64,000 bases of DNA from Xaviernesmea rhizosphaerae (GCF_001938945.1 NZ_MKIO01000025.1:62001-126000), one strand, 5' to 3'. Counted from the first letter of the stretch, positions 45,637 to 56,607 are shown. Numbers and translations are program-made. Notes: generated by a model not told the origin, from the letters alone.

Positions 45637-46750
45637 AGCGCCTGACCGGCCCGGCCCCATCGGAAACGATGGCCGGGCCGTTTTCGTTGGCCTCGGCGAA
45701 AGCCGGGTCGGGGGTGGCGGCCTTGTCCACGCGCACGACGACGGAGAGGCCGGGCGCCAACCGGTCGGCCTGCGCCTGGCCGGGCTCGATGGCGATGCGC
45801 ACGCCGACGCGCTGGGCCACCTTGGTGAAATTGCCCGTGGCATTGTCAGGCCGGATCACGGCGAATTCCGAGCCGGCTGCCGGCGAGAATCGCTCGATAT
45901 GGCCTGACAGGACCCGGCCCTTCAGCGCATCGACGCTGAAGGTGACGGGCTGGCCGATGCGCATGCCGTCGAGCTGGGTCTCCTTGAAATTGGCGATCAC
46001 CCAGAGATCGCGCGGCACGACGGCCATCAACTGCGTGCCTGTCGTGACATATTGGCCGAGGCGCACGCCGACCTCGCTGACGCGGCCATCGCCGGGCGCG
46101 GTGACACGGGTATTGTCGAGATCGATGCGGGCAAGCTCCACGCTGGCCTTGGCGCCCTCCACCGCTGCTTCCAGCGAGCCGCGATTGACGATGATGGTGG
46201 CAAGATTCTGCCTGGCGACCTCGACGGCGGCGCCGGCCTGCGCAGTGGCGGCGCGGGCCTGCTGCAGCGTCGCCTCGGCCTGCTCCACCTCGCTGGTGGC
46301 GGCAATCGAGCGGGCATTGAGCTGCTCGGCCCGCTGCGAAGCGAGTTCCGCACGCCGCTCGGCCGCCTGCGCGCCGGAGACCTGCGCCTCGGCCGAGGTG
46401 ATGCTGGCGCGGGCGGAGGCTTCCTGCTGGCGCGAATTGGCCAGCGCCGCCTCCTGCCCCTGCAGCGTCGCCTGCGCCTGTGCCAGCTTCTGCCGGTAGA
46501 TCCGGTCGTCGATGCGGGCGAGCACCTCGCCCTTGCGCACGAGCTGGTAGTCATGCACCGGCACCTCCACGACATAGCCGCTGACCTGCGGGCTCATCAT
46601 GGTGACATAGCCACGCACATAGGCGTTGTCGGTGGTCTCCACCGAGGTGACGAAGGGAGGCAGGCGCCAGGCATAGAGCACCAGCAGAATGCCGGCGATG
46701 CCGGCGACGAGGGTCAGAAGGGTGACAGGCGAACGAAACAGCTTGGACAT
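45635..46750 (-). CDS. HlyD/EmrA-family membrane fusion protein
   Basis: 371 residues: one N-terminal transmembrane segment (VTLLTLVAGIAGILLVLYAW); a beta-barrel/lipoyl half (TTDNAYVRGYVTMMSPQVSGYVVEV); a long Ala/Gln/Glu-rich coiled coil (about 90-200); a second lipoyl half (TRVTAPGDGRVSEVGVRLGQYV); and a beta-barrel. It bridges an inner membrane MFS pump to an outer membrane channel for drug efflux. It is last in the operon marR-MFS-this gene. No TolC-type gene is in the operon. Like EmrA, but substrate unknown. Confidence 0.88.
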   Translation of the reverse strand: MSKLFRSPVTLLTLVAGIAGILLVLYAWRLPPFVTSVETTDNAYVRGYVTMMSPQVSGYVVEVPVHDYQLVRKGEVLARIDDRIYRQKLAQAQATLQGQEAALANSRQQEASARASITSAEAQVSGAQAAERRAELASQRAEQLNARSIAATSEVEQAEATLQQARAATAQAGAAVEVARQNLATIIVNRGSLEAAVEGAKASVELARIDLDNTRVTAPGDGRVSEVGVRLGQYVTTGTQLMAVVPRDLWVIANFKETQLDGMRIGQPVTFSVDALKGRVLSGHIERFSPAAGSEFAVIRPDNATGNFTKVAQRVGVRIAIEPGQAQADRLAPGLSVVVRVDKAATPDPAFAEANENGPAIVSDGAGPVRR

Positions 46751-46844
46751 GACACAGACTTGAAGGTTGCAGGGGGCACGGGCGGCGGAGCCGGGCGAGG
46801 GTTCGGCATGACATGAAGGCAGTGAAAGCGGATGGCCGAGGCCG

Positions 46845-48548
46845 TCAGGCGGAGGACGGCGCCGCAGCCAGCGCGGATGGTGGCGCGCGCCGCGCCTTCA
46901 GCGCGCGGAACGCCATATGGGCGATGAGCACCACCAGCGAGACCAGGCAGACGACGAAGATCACGAAGAAGGTGTCGTTATAGGCCAGCACATAAGCCTC
47001 GCGCGTCGCCTGCTGGCCGAGGAGCTGCAGCCCTTCGGCCTTCAGGATCGCGGGATCGCCGATCACCTTGCCATAGGTCGCCGAGAGCTGGGAGACGCGG
47101 TTGGCCACCAGCGGATTGGACAGGACGAGATGTTCCACCAGGTGGTTGGAGTGAAACTTCTCGCGGATGGTGACGAAGGAGCCGAGCGCGGCCGAGGCCA
47201 TCAGGCTGCCGATGCTCTGGGTGAACAGGAAGATGATGATGAAGTTGACCAGGAAGGGTGCACCGCGGGCAAAGGCGGCCGTCATGCCGCGCGACATGGC
47301 CGGCGGCAGGAACATGGCCGCCCCGGCCGAGATCAGCGCCTGGCTCAGATACATCTGCTCCGGCCGTGTCAGCGCGGTCGACTGACTATCGAGAAAGGCG
47401 CCGGCGCCGATCAGGACGAGCGCGATCAGATGGGCGATATCGGCATGGCGCGTGGTCATCAGCGCGGCGCAGGCAAGGCCGCCGATGACGGACCCCACCA
47501 TGACCAGCGCATAGAGCGTCATGGTCTGATCGTTGAGCAGGCCGATCTGCTGTAGGAGGCCGGAGGCCGTCGTGCTCTGCTCGGAGGAGACCGTGCGGAA
47601 CACGATCAGCACGGCGGCCAGCATCATGTTCTGCCGGCTGAACACCCAGCGCAGATCGAGAAAGGGCGAGGCGCGGTTGAGTTCGATCACGCCGAACAGG
47701 GTCAGACAGCCGATAGAGACGGCGAGCGTCACCCCGAGCCAGGGGGCTTCCAGCCACCAGTAGAAGCGGCCGAGCGCCAGCACGACGGCGAGGCAGCCCA
47801 GCCCGGTCGCCAGGATGAAATAGCTCAGCACATCCAGCGGCTGGATGACCTTCACGCGCGGCGGCGGCGTCATCGGCAGGAGATAGATGAACGGCAGCGC
47901 GATCAGCGCCAGGCCCATTTCCAGCGTGTAGAGCGCATGGAACCCGCCGAGATCCATCAGATGCGGCGAGATCACCCGGGCGAGCGGGGCCGACAGCAGC
48001 GTGTTCATCAAAGCAAGGCTGAGGCCCAGCGTCAGCTTGCGCTGCGGCGCGAAGGGCTCGAGCATGAAGAGAATGCCGATGGTCGACAGGGGTGCTGCGG
48101 CACAGCCGGAGATGAAGCGCACCACCAGCGCCGAATGATAGTCCGAGACGAAGAGATTGGCGGCCGAGGCCACCACGAAACAGAGAATGCCGAGCTCGGC
48201 GAAGCGGCGCAGGCCGAACTGCGAGCGGATCTTGAACAGCGCGACCGAAAAGGACGCATAGGGCGCCATATAGACGGCCTGCAGCCAGGCGAGTTCCGTG
48301 GTGGTGGCCGAAAAGGAACCCTGCAGCTGGTAGATATTGGCCGTGAGCAGGTTCATGCCCAGGCCCTGCGTCAGGAACATCAAGAGCGAGGCGAAGACAT
48401 AGATGGCCGCCCTGCGCGGCGGCACCAGCAGGAACGCGCTCCAGGCTTGCGGAACCTCAGCTGCCTGCGACGCAGTCACCGGCACGGCGTTGCCCGGAGA
48501 GGACGTAGCAGACGCCTCGGAGGAATTGGGGGCAGGCAAGACGTTCAT
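46845..48548 (-). CDS. MFS efflux transporter, DHA2 (EmrB-like) family
   Basis: 567 residues with about 14 transmembrane segments, as in DHA2 pumps. The N-terminal 38 residues are Ala/Ser/Pro-rich and cytoplasmic. ELAWLQAVYMAPYASFSVALFKI resembles the first-half signature region, and ALVVRFISGCAAAPLSTIGILFML the motif C side. It works as a proton-driven exporter with the fusion protein that follows after 94 bases. Its start overlaps the marR stop by four bases. Confidence 0.87.
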   Translation of the reverse strand: MNVLPAPNSSEASATSSPGNAVPVTASQAAEVPQAWSAFLLVPPRRAAIYVFASLLMFLTQGLGMNLLTANIYQLQGSFSATTTELAWLQAVYMAPYASFSVALFKIRSQFGLRRFAELGILCFVVASAANLFVSDYHSALVVRFISGCAAAPLSTIGILFMLEPFAPQRKLTLGLSLALMNTLLSAPLARVISPHLMDLGGFHALYTLEMGLALIALPFIYLLPMTPPPRVKVIQPLDVLSYFILATGLGCLAVVLALGRFYWWLEAPWLGVTLAVSIGCLTLFGVIELNRASPFLDLRWVFSRQNMMLAAVLIVFRTVSSEQSTTASGLLQQIGLLNDQTMTLYALVMVGSVIGGLACAALMTTRHADIAHLIALVLIGAGAFLDSQSTALTRPEQMYLSQALISAGAAMFLPPAMSRGMTAAFARGAPFLVNFIIIFLFTQSIGSLMASAALGSFVTIREKFHSNHLVEHLVLSNPLVANRVSQLSATYGKVIGDPAILKAEGLQLLGQQATREAYVLAYNDTFFVIFVVCLVSLVVLIAHMAFRALKARRAPPSALAAAPSSA

Positions 48549-49051
48549 TTGCTCGCCTCCAGGGCAGCTTCTTCCAGGATCCTCGCCTTCATCGGCTCTA
48601 CCCCGGTCGCACGCGCTTCCATGGCGCCGAGATTGTCCGCCATGCGGCCGATGAGGTTGAGAGCCTGCCGCTGCTCGGCCGGACCAAGGCCGTGGAGCAC
48701 CTGGGCGCGGACCTCGCGCGCCAGTTCCTCCACCTCCTCGGCCACCGCGCGGCCATGCGCCGTTAGATAGACGCGCTTGGTGCGCCGGTCGGCTTCATCC
48801 GCCCGCCGCTCGATCAATCCCTGTCCTTCCAGCCCGTCCAGAAGCCGCACCACAGTCGGCGTTTCAACGTCGAGCGCGTCGGCAAGTTCCCGCTGCGACG
48901 GGCCGTCCTGCAGGAAGAGGATGAAGAGGGTGCGGGCGCGCGACAGCGTCAACCCGCGGGCGCGGGCGCGGGCATCGAAGGCCGAGCGCAGCTTGCGATT
49001 GACGAGGGAGAGCGCGTCAAACAGCGCGCGGTCGAGCATCTTCTGGGTCAT
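48545..49051 (-). CDS. MarR-family transcriptional regulator
   Basis: 168 residues. The winged helix-turn-helix includes SQRELADALDVETPTVVRLLDGLEGQGLIERRADEADRRTKRVYLT (in parts), with Asp-Arg-Arg in the wing as the family requires. MarR proteins repress adjacent efflux genes until a phenolic or other ligand binds. It is first in the efflux operon and overlaps the pump gene. A palindromic operator candidate lies 12 bases upstream, fitting autorepression. Confidence 0.9.
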   Translation of the reverse strand: MTQKMLDRALFDALSLVNRKLRSAFDARARARGLTLSRARTLFILFLQDGPSQRELADALDVETPTVVRLLDGLEGQGLIERRADEADRRTKRVYLTAHGRAVAEEVEELAREVRAQVLHGLGPAEQRQALNLIGRMADNLGAMEARATGVEPMKARILEEAALEASK

Positions 49052-49060
49052 GACTCAAAA

Positions 49061-49078
49061 TCATTAGGCTACTAATCA
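49061..49078. promoter_or_regulatory. Candidate MarR operator
   Basis: ATTAG (49063-49067) and CTAAT (49072-49076) are perfect half-sites four bases apart, in an A+T-rich stretch just ahead of the marR start. Size and place suit a MarR dimer site covering the promoter or ribosome site. Confidence 0.5.
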
Positions 49079-49646
49079 TATGAGCAACATTTATAAGCTT
49101 TACTGACGATTTCAAGCCCTGATTTCTGGTCGACTCATGCGCCGTCCGCAGGGCCGCCGCGATGCCGACGCAGGGCGGCTGGAGCATCTGACAGGGGAGC
49201 GCGAAGCTTCTGTCGGAAAAACGCCAGGACAAAAGCCTGAATTGACGGCACCGGACGGGAAACCGCTTTCGCCCGCGCCCGCAAGACGAGCCGTGACAGA
49301 GAGGACGGCAGAAAGAGCGTGAACCTCCCCGGCGATTCGGCTATGAAGAGGTCAAGAGGCAGGACGGGACCCACGCGCTTTCCCACACAGGATGCGCGAT
49401 CGCCCTGTGGAGAGCGGTCATGACCGGCAAAGGGCCCATTCGGGCTTTGACCGGGCTGCCGTCCCGCCGCTACCCTTTTTCGATGCCGAAACGGGACCGC
49501 GCGACCAGGCGACCTTCGATGGGTCGCGGGGCGCAGGGTTGCCGTTTCCGCCGGCGCGAGCCGGCAGACGATGATGTCGCGACATTCCCATGGTTCCCGC
49601 GCGGGACCTGGGCCGATGTAGCCGCCTTGCGAGGAGGATCAAGACC
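49079..49646. other. Divergent region between marR and dnaB
   Basis: About 570 bases. The first 60 are A+T-rich and should hold the efflux operon promoter. The rest is GC-rich with short frames that resemble nothing. It probably includes a long dnaB leader. Confidence 0.45.
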
Positions 49647-51146
<1,500 letters not shown>

Positions 51147-51317
51147 TGCCGAATTAAGGGCCGCCACGCCGGCGGCCCCGACGTCACTTGGCCCCGATGT
51201 CACGCGGGCGTTAACCAATCCGCCTAAGCTTTGCCCTAACAATCAACAGGGGCGATTCGGATGGACAGGCTGTAGAACAAGGCTTCGCTCGATGCGGTTC
51301 AGGCCTATGTCGCCCAC

Positions 51318-51593
51318 ATGGAGGTCGAGCGCGGCTTTTCGCGGCAGACCGCGCTTGAAAAATGCCTGCTGCTCGGCGAGGAACTGGGCGAGCTGTTCAA
51401 GGCCGTGCGCCGGCAGACCGGCATGCCGATCGAAGGGGGCGCCGCAGCCTTGGCGGTGGCCGACGAACTGGCCGACATGCTGATCTATCTCTGCGCCATC
51501 GCCAACCGTCACGGCATCTCCCTGGAAGAAGCCCTGCGCGCCAACGAGGCCCGCAACGCCACGCGCGAATGGCGACCGGCGGTCTCGGCGTGA
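51318..51593 (+). CDS. MazG-like pyrophosphohydrolase, 5' end disrupted by TAG
   Basis: 91 residues from ATG 51318. The all-alpha NTP-PPase metal motifs are kept: GEELGELFKAVR (E-E-x-x-E) and VADELADMLIYL (D-E-x-x-D). Such proteins hydrolyse non-canonical or excess NTPs to NMP. In the same frame an ATG at 51261, with GGGG upstream, runs DRL, then TAG at 51273-51275, then NKASLDAVQAYVAHMEVERGF. That downstream part looks like a normal family N-terminus, so the native start was probably 51261. Either translation now starts at 51318, losing 19 residues, or the gene is a recent pseudogene, or the base is a sequence error. Confidence 0.6.
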   Translation: MEVERGFSRQTALEKCLLLGEELGELFKAVRRQTGMPIEGGAAALAVADELADMLIYLCAIANRHGISLEEALRANEARNATREWRPAVSA

Positions 51594-51633
51594 GATCCAA
51601 CCCCACCCGATTCTTTTCCACGACAAAGCCAGC

Positions 51634-51936
51634 TCAAAACCCAAGCGCCCTCAACACCGCCACCGTCACCACGCCCGCCGTGGCGGCGGCCAGCATCGGC
51701 AGGCGCAGGGCGGCGAGCGCCGTGACGGCGCAGGCGGCGGTTTCGGCCGGGCCCGTGGTCAGTGCCGTGGGGGCGACGACGGCCATGAGCACTGCCGGCG
51801 GCACAGTGTTCAGCGCCTGCTCCAGCTTCGGCCCCAGCGTTATGCGCCGCACCAGGAAGGCGCCGGCGAGCCGCGCGGCGAGCGTGGCTGCGGCCATGGC
51901 GAGGATCGTGGCGAGCGTTGCGGGATCGATTGTCAT
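51634..51936 (-). CDS. azlD: AzlD-family branched-chain amino acid export subunit
   Basis: 100 residues with three to four hydrophobic segments, beginning TIDPATLATILAMAAATLAARLAG. It is the small partner of AzlC; together they export branched-chain amino acids or analogues, as BrnFE does. Its start overlaps the azlC stop by four bases. A longer open frame upstream lies inside azlC and is not used. Confidence 0.83.
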   Translation of the reverse strand: MTIDPATLATILAMAAATLAARLAGAFLVRRITLGPKLEQALNTVPPAVLMAVVAPTALTTGPAETAACAVTALAALRLPMLAAATAGVVTVAVLRALGF

Positions 51937-52655
51937 GCGACTTGCTCCCTGGACAGGGGGATGAAGGCGGCGGCGAGACCGGCGAGCGCGCCGGCGGCGA
52001 TATACCAGGCGCCCGGCAGCAGCGCATGGACGAGGATCGAGGCGAGCGCGCTGGCGGCCAGCACCAGCCCGGTCTGCCGCCCCTTCCAGAACCCCATCAA
52101 CAGCACGATGAAGACGGCGGGAAAGGCGAAGTCGAGCCCGAGCGGCCGCGTGTCGCCGATCACGGCACCGAGCAGCGCCCCGGCGGCGGTCGAGACCAGC
52201 CACATGCCGTAGAAGGGCAGAGACAGGCCGAAATAGAAGGCGGGCGTCAGCTTCTGGCGCCGGCTGCGGGCCTCGGCCAGCGCCCAGTTCTCATCCGCCA
52301 TGATGGCGAAGGCAGCAAGCTTCTGCGCGGGCGCAAAATCCGCCACCGCCCGCTCCAGCGAGGCGCTCATCAGAATCAGCCGGAGATTGACCAGAAGGGC
52401 GGCGAAGCCGAGGGCGGCCCAGGCCGGCGGGTCGGTCCACAGATCCATGGCCACGAATTGCGAGCCGCCAGCAAAGACCAGCGCGCTCATCGCCATGGCC
52501 TCCAGCGGCGACAGGCCCTTGCCCACCGCCACCGCGCCGAAGACCAGCCCGATGGGGGCCACGGCCACCAGCATGGGCAGGATCGTCTTCAGTCCCGCGA
52601 CGATATCGCCGCCTGCTCTTGTCGTTTGATCTGTCGTCTGCCTTGCCGTCTGCAT
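51933..52655 (-). CDS. azlC: AzlC-family branched-chain amino acid permease
   Basis: 240 residues with about seven transmembrane segments. The family opening LPMLVAVAPIGLVFGAVAVGKGLSPLEAMAMSALVFAGGSQF (in parts) is recognisable, with ADENWALA later. It is the large exporter subunit. Start 52655 is chosen because GGAGGG lies five bases before it; the ATG at 52667 would place this site inside the gene. An AraC-type regulator gene lies upstream, a common arrangement for azlCD. Confidence 0.85.
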   Translation of the reverse strand: MQTARQTTDQTTRAGGDIVAGLKTILPMLVAVAPIGLVFGAVAVGKGLSPLEAMAMSALVFAGGSQFVAMDLWTDPPAWAALGFAALLVNLRLILMSASLERAVADFAPAQKLAAFAIMADENWALAEARSRRQKLTPAFYFGLSLPFYGMWLVSTAAGALLGAVIGDTRPLGLDFAFPAVFIVLLMGFWKGRQTGLVLAASALASILVHALLPGAWYIAAGALAGLAAAFIPLSREQVA

Positions 52656-52748
52656 CGGGCCCTCCATTCGCGGGGAGGAGGATTAGCCGGAGAGGCGGTC
52701 GATGGTCTTGAAGGAAAGTGACGTTGCGCGTCTGGACCGGCAGGCGCC

Positions 52749-52853
52749 TAGAGCATCGGACCGAAAAGTGGGAACCGGTTTTCGGAAAAATCCGATGCAA
52801 AAACAAAAAATTAGAGCATCGGACTGCGTACGATTTTCAGTCTGATGCTCTAA
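52749..52853. repeat. RIME-like mosaic palindrome, copy D (most complete)
   Basis: First palindrome: GCATCGGA (52753-52760) with TCCGATGC (52791-52798), enclosing CCGAAAAGTGGGAACCGG. A linker AAAAACAAAAAATT follows. Second palindrome: AGAGCATCGGACTG with CAGTCTGATGCTCT, ending TAA at 52853. It lies between the AraC regulator gene and azlC. Confidence 0.85.
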
Positions 52854-52876
52854 GCGCATCAAACCGATGCCCTGGC

Positions 52877-53737
52877 CTATCCCGCCCGGTAGACCGCCGG
52901 CGTCAGCCCCGTGCGCGCCTTGAACTGGCGGGTGAGATGCGCCTGATCGGCGAAACCGCAGGCCAGCGCGGTTTCCAAAGGCGTGGTGCCTTCACCCAGC
53001 AGGCGCCGGGCCAGCCGGATGCGCAGATCGGTCTGATAGGCATGGGGCGTGATGAAATAGTGCCGGCGGAAGGCGCGGATGAGATGGGCGCGGCTGAGGC
53101 CGGCCGTGGCCGCCAGCGCTTCCAGCCCGATCTCCTCGGTGAAATGTGCGGCGATATAGTCACGCGCCCGCGCCACCGCCACGGGCTCGGCGCCGCCCGA
53201 TGGCGTCAGCACCGCGCTGCCATGGCGGGCGAAGGTGGAAAGCAGCACGCTGTAGAGGCTCTCCTCCCCCTCCAGCGCGCTCGCGCCGGCTTCCAGCGCC
53301 TGATGCGCTCGGTTGAAGGCCGCCGCGAGCGGTGCGTCGGTGAGAAGCTGGCGGCTGAAGCTCGGCGTGCCGGCAAAGGCCTTGCCCGTGGCCTCCTCCA
53401 GGATGGTGGAGAAAAAGCGGGCATCGGGATAGATCATGCGGTAGCGATAGCCGCCCTCGCTGCCCGGCTGGCCGTCATGCGTCTCGCCGGGATTGATGAG
53501 GTAGAGCGCGCCCGGTCCCGTCGCCTCGCGCTCCCCGCGGATCATCGCCACTTGCGATCCCGCCTCGATGGCGCCGATGGAAAAGGTATCGTGGGCATGC
53601 GGCGGGAATTCATGGGTGACGAAGGTCGCGGCCATGCATTCCATATTGCCGAATCGCGGATCGCGCCAGAAGCGGGCCTGCTCCTGACCGGACGGGGGCC
53701 GCTGATGGGTGGCCTGCTCCTGGGAAACGCTGTGCAT
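52877..53737 (-). CDS. AraC-family transcriptional regulator
   Basis: 286 residues. The N-terminal cupin-like sensor domain (THEFPPHAHDTFSIGAIEAG...LYLINPGETHDGQPG) is followed by two helix-turn-helix units (GLEALAATAGLSRAHLIRAFRRHY and ALACGFADQAHLTRQFKARTG), ending at the usual place (TPAVYRAG). It lies upstream of azlCD in the same direction and is the likely regulator of that exporter, with ligand unknown. It is divergent from alr. Confidence 0.88.
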   Translation of the reverse strand: MHSVSQEQATHQRPPSGQEQARFWRDPRFGNMECMAATFVTHEFPPHAHDTFSIGAIEAGSQVAMIRGEREATGPGALYLINPGETHDGQPGSEGGYRYRMIYPDARFFSTILEEATGKAFAGTPSFSRQLLTDAPLAAAFNRAHQALEAGASALEGEESLYSVLLSTFARHGSAVLTPSGGAEPVAVARARDYIAAHFTEEIGLEALAATAGLSRAHLIRAFRRHYFITPHAYQTDLRIRLARRLLGEGTTPLETALACGFADQAHLTRQFKARTGLTPAVYRAG

Positions 53738-53848
53738 GACGAGAGATTATCGCGTCATCGCATAGGCGTCTTGAACAAAAGTGATAAAGCAGAACCATGG
53801 CGGCCGGAGAGGCCGCGCCGTCCGCATGATCTTGAAAGGGCATTCAGC

Positions 53849-55024
53849 ATGACCGACGCCTTTTTCCCCAGCGACGACGACGCCGGCTTCGACGAGGATG
53901 GCTTCGATGCCGCCTGCCTGCGCGCCACCATCGATCTCGGCGCGATCAAGGCCAACTGGCTGGAGATGCAGCGCCTGTCCGGCCGCGCGCGCACGGCCGC
54001 CGTGGTCAAGGCCAACGCCTATGGCATGGGCATCGAGCCCGTGGCCGAAACGCTCTATGCCGCAGGCGCGCGCGATTTCTTCGTCGCCACGGCGCAGGAG
54101 GGCGCTGAGCTCAGGCCGTTTGCGCCCGATGCCCGCATCTTCGTGCTCTCGGGCCTTTGGCCAGGGCTGGAGCCGGTCTTCTTCGATTACGAGCTGGTGC
54201 CCGTCATCAATTCGGAAGAGCAGCTCGCCTTCTTCATGGCCCTGCTGGCAGAGCATGGGGAATATCCCTGCGCCCTTCATGTCGACACCGGCATGACCCG
54301 TTTGGGACTTTCCCCCGAAGAGGCGCTGGCGCTCGCAGACGACCCCGCGCGCCCGGCGAGCTTCTCGCCCGTGCTGGTCATGAGCCACCTCGCCTGCGCC
54401 GACACGCCGGACCATCCGCTGAACGCCCGCCAGCTCGCCCTCTTCCGCCAGGTGACAGAAGCTTTTGACGGCGTCGAGGCGAGTCTGGCCAATTCCGCCG
54501 GTGTACATCTCGGCCCCGACTATCATTTCGACCTGACCCGTCCCGGGATCGCCACTTATGGCGGCCAGGCGGTCAACGGGGCGACCAACGCCATGGTGCC
54601 TGTCGTCACCGCCGAGGCACGCATCCTGCAAATCCGCGCGGCGAAAGCGGGCGAAAGCGTCAGCTATGGCGCGGCGGCAATTCTGGCGCGCGACAGCCGC
54701 ATCGCCATCGTCGGCGCCGGCTATGCCGATGGCTTTCACCGCAGCGGATCGAGCGCCGGCGTGCCGCTGCGCGGCGCGCTGGAACAGGGCGCACATGGCG
54801 TTCTGCACGGCCGGCGCGTGCCCCAGATCGGGCGCATCACCATGGATCTGACCATGTTCGACGTGACCGACGTGCCGGGCGCGCGGGCCGGCGACTATGT
54901 CGAGCTCTTCGGCCCCAATCTTTCGATCACCCAGGCGGCCGCCGCCGCCGGAACGATCGACTACGAACTCCTGACCAGTCTCGGCCATCGCTATGACAGG
55001 CTCTATCTCGACCCCGAGGACTGA
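53849..55024 (+). CDS. alr: Alanine racemase
   Basis: 391 residues. Lys54 in VVKANAYGMG carries pyridoxal phosphate, and Tyr273 in VSYGAA is the second catalytic base. HVDTGMTRLGL and GYADGFHRSG are typical. It supplies D-alanine for peptidoglycan. The N-terminal 23 residues are acidic and extra to the domain. ATG 53849 has AAAGGG upstream. It sits between dnaB and radA as in rhizobia, with azlCD-araC between dnaB and it. Confidence 0.94.
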   Translation: MTDAFFPSDDDAGFDEDGFDAACLRATIDLGAIKANWLEMQRLSGRARTAAVVKANAYGMGIEPVAETLYAAGARDFFVATAQEGAELRPFAPDARIFVLSGLWPGLEPVFFDYELVPVINSEEQLAFFMALLAEHGEYPCALHVDTGMTRLGLSPEEALALADDPARPASFSPVLVMSHLACADTPDHPLNARQLALFRQVTEAFDGVEASLANSAGVHLGPDYHFDLTRPGIATYGGQAVNGATNAMVPVVTAEARILQIRAAKAGESVSYGAAAILARDSRIAIVGAGYADGFHRSGSSAGVPLRGALEQGAHGVLHGRRVPQIGRITMDLTMFDVTDVPGARAGDYVELFGPNLSITQAAAAAGTIDYELLTSLGHRYDRLYLDPED

Positions 55025-55052
55025 GCGCGGCGAACGGGTCTCACGAGGTAGC

Positions 55053-55083
55053 GATTGCCGCTTGGAAAGGCGGCAATCTTGCT
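55053..55083 (+). terminator. Terminator of alr
   Basis: GATTGCCGC (55053-55061) pairs with GCGGCAATC (55070-55078) around an eight-base loop, followed by TTGCTC, 28 bases after the stop. Confidence 0.65.
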
Positions 55084-55203
55084 CTAAATGAGAACAAAAG
55101 GAGATCGCGTGATCTGCGGCTTCCCTCGTTCGTTCCCTGCCGCGGCCGCATACCCCCAGTCTTCGAGGGCAAGCGCCGGCATTCTTGAAAGCCCAGCATC
55201 GCC

Positions 55204-56604
55204 ATGGCGAAAGCCCGCCCCTCCTTCATCTGTCAGAACTGCGGCACCGTTCACTCGCGCTGGGTGGGAAAATGCGAGGGCTGCGGCCAGTGGAACACGG
55301 TGATCGAGGAGGATCCGACCGCCGGCATCGGCGGCGGCCCGGGCAAGATGCCGAAGAAGGGTCGCCCCGTGGCGCTGACCACGCTGGACGGCGAGGCGGA
55401 AGATGCGCCGCGCGTCGCCACAGGCATTTCCGAGCTCGACCGGGCCACCGGCGGCGGCTTCGTGCGCGGCTCGGCGGTGCTGATCGGCGGCGATCCCGGC
55501 ATCGGCAAGTCCACCGTCCTGATGCAGGCGGCCGCAGCCCTTGCCCGCCAGGGCCACCGAATCATCTATGTCTCGGGCGAGGAGGCGGTGGCGCAGGTGC
55601 GCCTGCGGGCCCAGCGCCTGGGCGCGGCCGACAGCAGCGTGCTGCTGGCCGCCGAAACCAATGTCGAGGACATTCTCGCCACCCTGTCGGACGGCAAGCG
55701 GCCCGATCTGGTCATTATCGATTCGATCCAGACGCTGTGGAGCGACATCGTTGACAGCGCGCCGGGCACGGTCACCCAGGTGCGCACCGGGGTTCAGGCG
55801 ATGATCCGCTTCGCCAAGCAGACCGGGGCGACGGTGGTGCTGGTCGGCCATGTGACCAAGGAGGGCCAGATCGCCGGCCCCCGGGTGGTCGAGCACATGG
55901 TCGATGCCGTGCTCTATTTCGAGGGCGATCGCGGCCATCATTACCGCATCCTGCGCACGGTGAAGAACCGTTTCGGCCCGACGGACGAGATCGGCGTGTT
56001 CGAGATGAGCGATCGGGGCCTGCGCGAGGTGACCAACCCGTCCGAGCTGTTCCTGGGCGAGCGCAATGCCAAGGCGCCGGGCGCCGCCGTCTTTGCCGGC
56101 ATGGAAGGCACGCGGCCGGTGCTGGTCGAGGTGCAGGCGCTGGTGGCGCCCACCTCGCTCGGCACGCCGCGCCGCGCGGTGGTCGGCTGGGACTCGGCGC
56201 GCCTGTCGATGATCCTCGCCGTGCTCGAGGCCCATTGCGGTGTCCGGCTCGGCAGCCATGATGTCTATCTCAATGTCGCCGGTGGATACCGCATCGCTGA
56301 GCCGGCGGCCGACCTTGCCGTCGCATCCGCACTGGTTTCGTCGCTTGCCGGTCTTGCCCTTCCTCCGGATTGCGTTTATTTCGGCGAAGTCAGCCTGTCG
56401 GGGGCCATCCGGCCGGTTGCGCAGACCGGACAGCGCCTGAAGGAAGCCGAAAAGCTCGGCTTTTCACAGGCCGTCCTGCCCTCAGCCTCCGCCGACCTGC
56501 CGAAGGGTTCCGGCCAGCGCTGGAGCGAGATGGAGAGCCTGCCGGACCTCGTGGCCAAGATTGCCGGATCGCGCGCCGCGCTGACACCGGCGGAAGACGA
56601 CTGA
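55204..56604 (+). CDS. radA: DNA repair protein RadA
   Basis: 466 residues. An N-terminal zinc finger (Cys10, Cys13, Cys24, Cys27), Walker A GGDPGIGKST (95-104), the RadA-specific KNRFG motif (VKNRFGPTDEIGVFEM) and a C-terminal Lon-protease-like domain are present. RadA is a hexameric DnaB-like helicase that drives branch migration during recombination. The ATG begins AKARPSFICQNCG, normal for the family. A terminator follows. Confidence 0.96.
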   Translation: MAKARPSFICQNCGTVHSRWVGKCEGCGQWNTVIEEDPTAGIGGGPGKMPKKGRPVALTTLDGEAEDAPRVATGISELDRATGGGFVRGSAVLIGGDPGIGKSTVLMQAAAALARQGHRIIYVSGEEAVAQVRLRAQRLGAADSSVLLAAETNVEDILATLSDGKRPDLVIIDSIQTLWSDIVDSAPGTVTQVRTGVQAMIRFAKQTGATVVLVGHVTKEGQIAGPRVVEHMVDAVLYFEGDRGHHYRILRTVKNRFGPTDEIGVFEMSDRGLREVTNPSELFLGERNAKAPGAAVFAGMEGTRPVLVEVQALVAPTSLGTPRRAVVGWDSARLSMILAVLEAHCGVRLGSHDVYLNVAGGYRIAEPAADLAVASALVSSLAGLALPPDCVYFGEVSLSGAIRPVAQTGQRLKEAEKLGFSQAVLPSASADLPKGSGQRWSEMESLPDLVAKIAGSRAALTPAEDD

Positions 56605-56607
56605 CAG

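Noticed and set aside
51634..52203. Longer azlD reading frame starting inside azlC
   Set aside because: The extra N-terminus overlaps azlC in another frame and is Arg-rich; the ATG at 51936 gives the normal AzlD length and the ATGA overlap.
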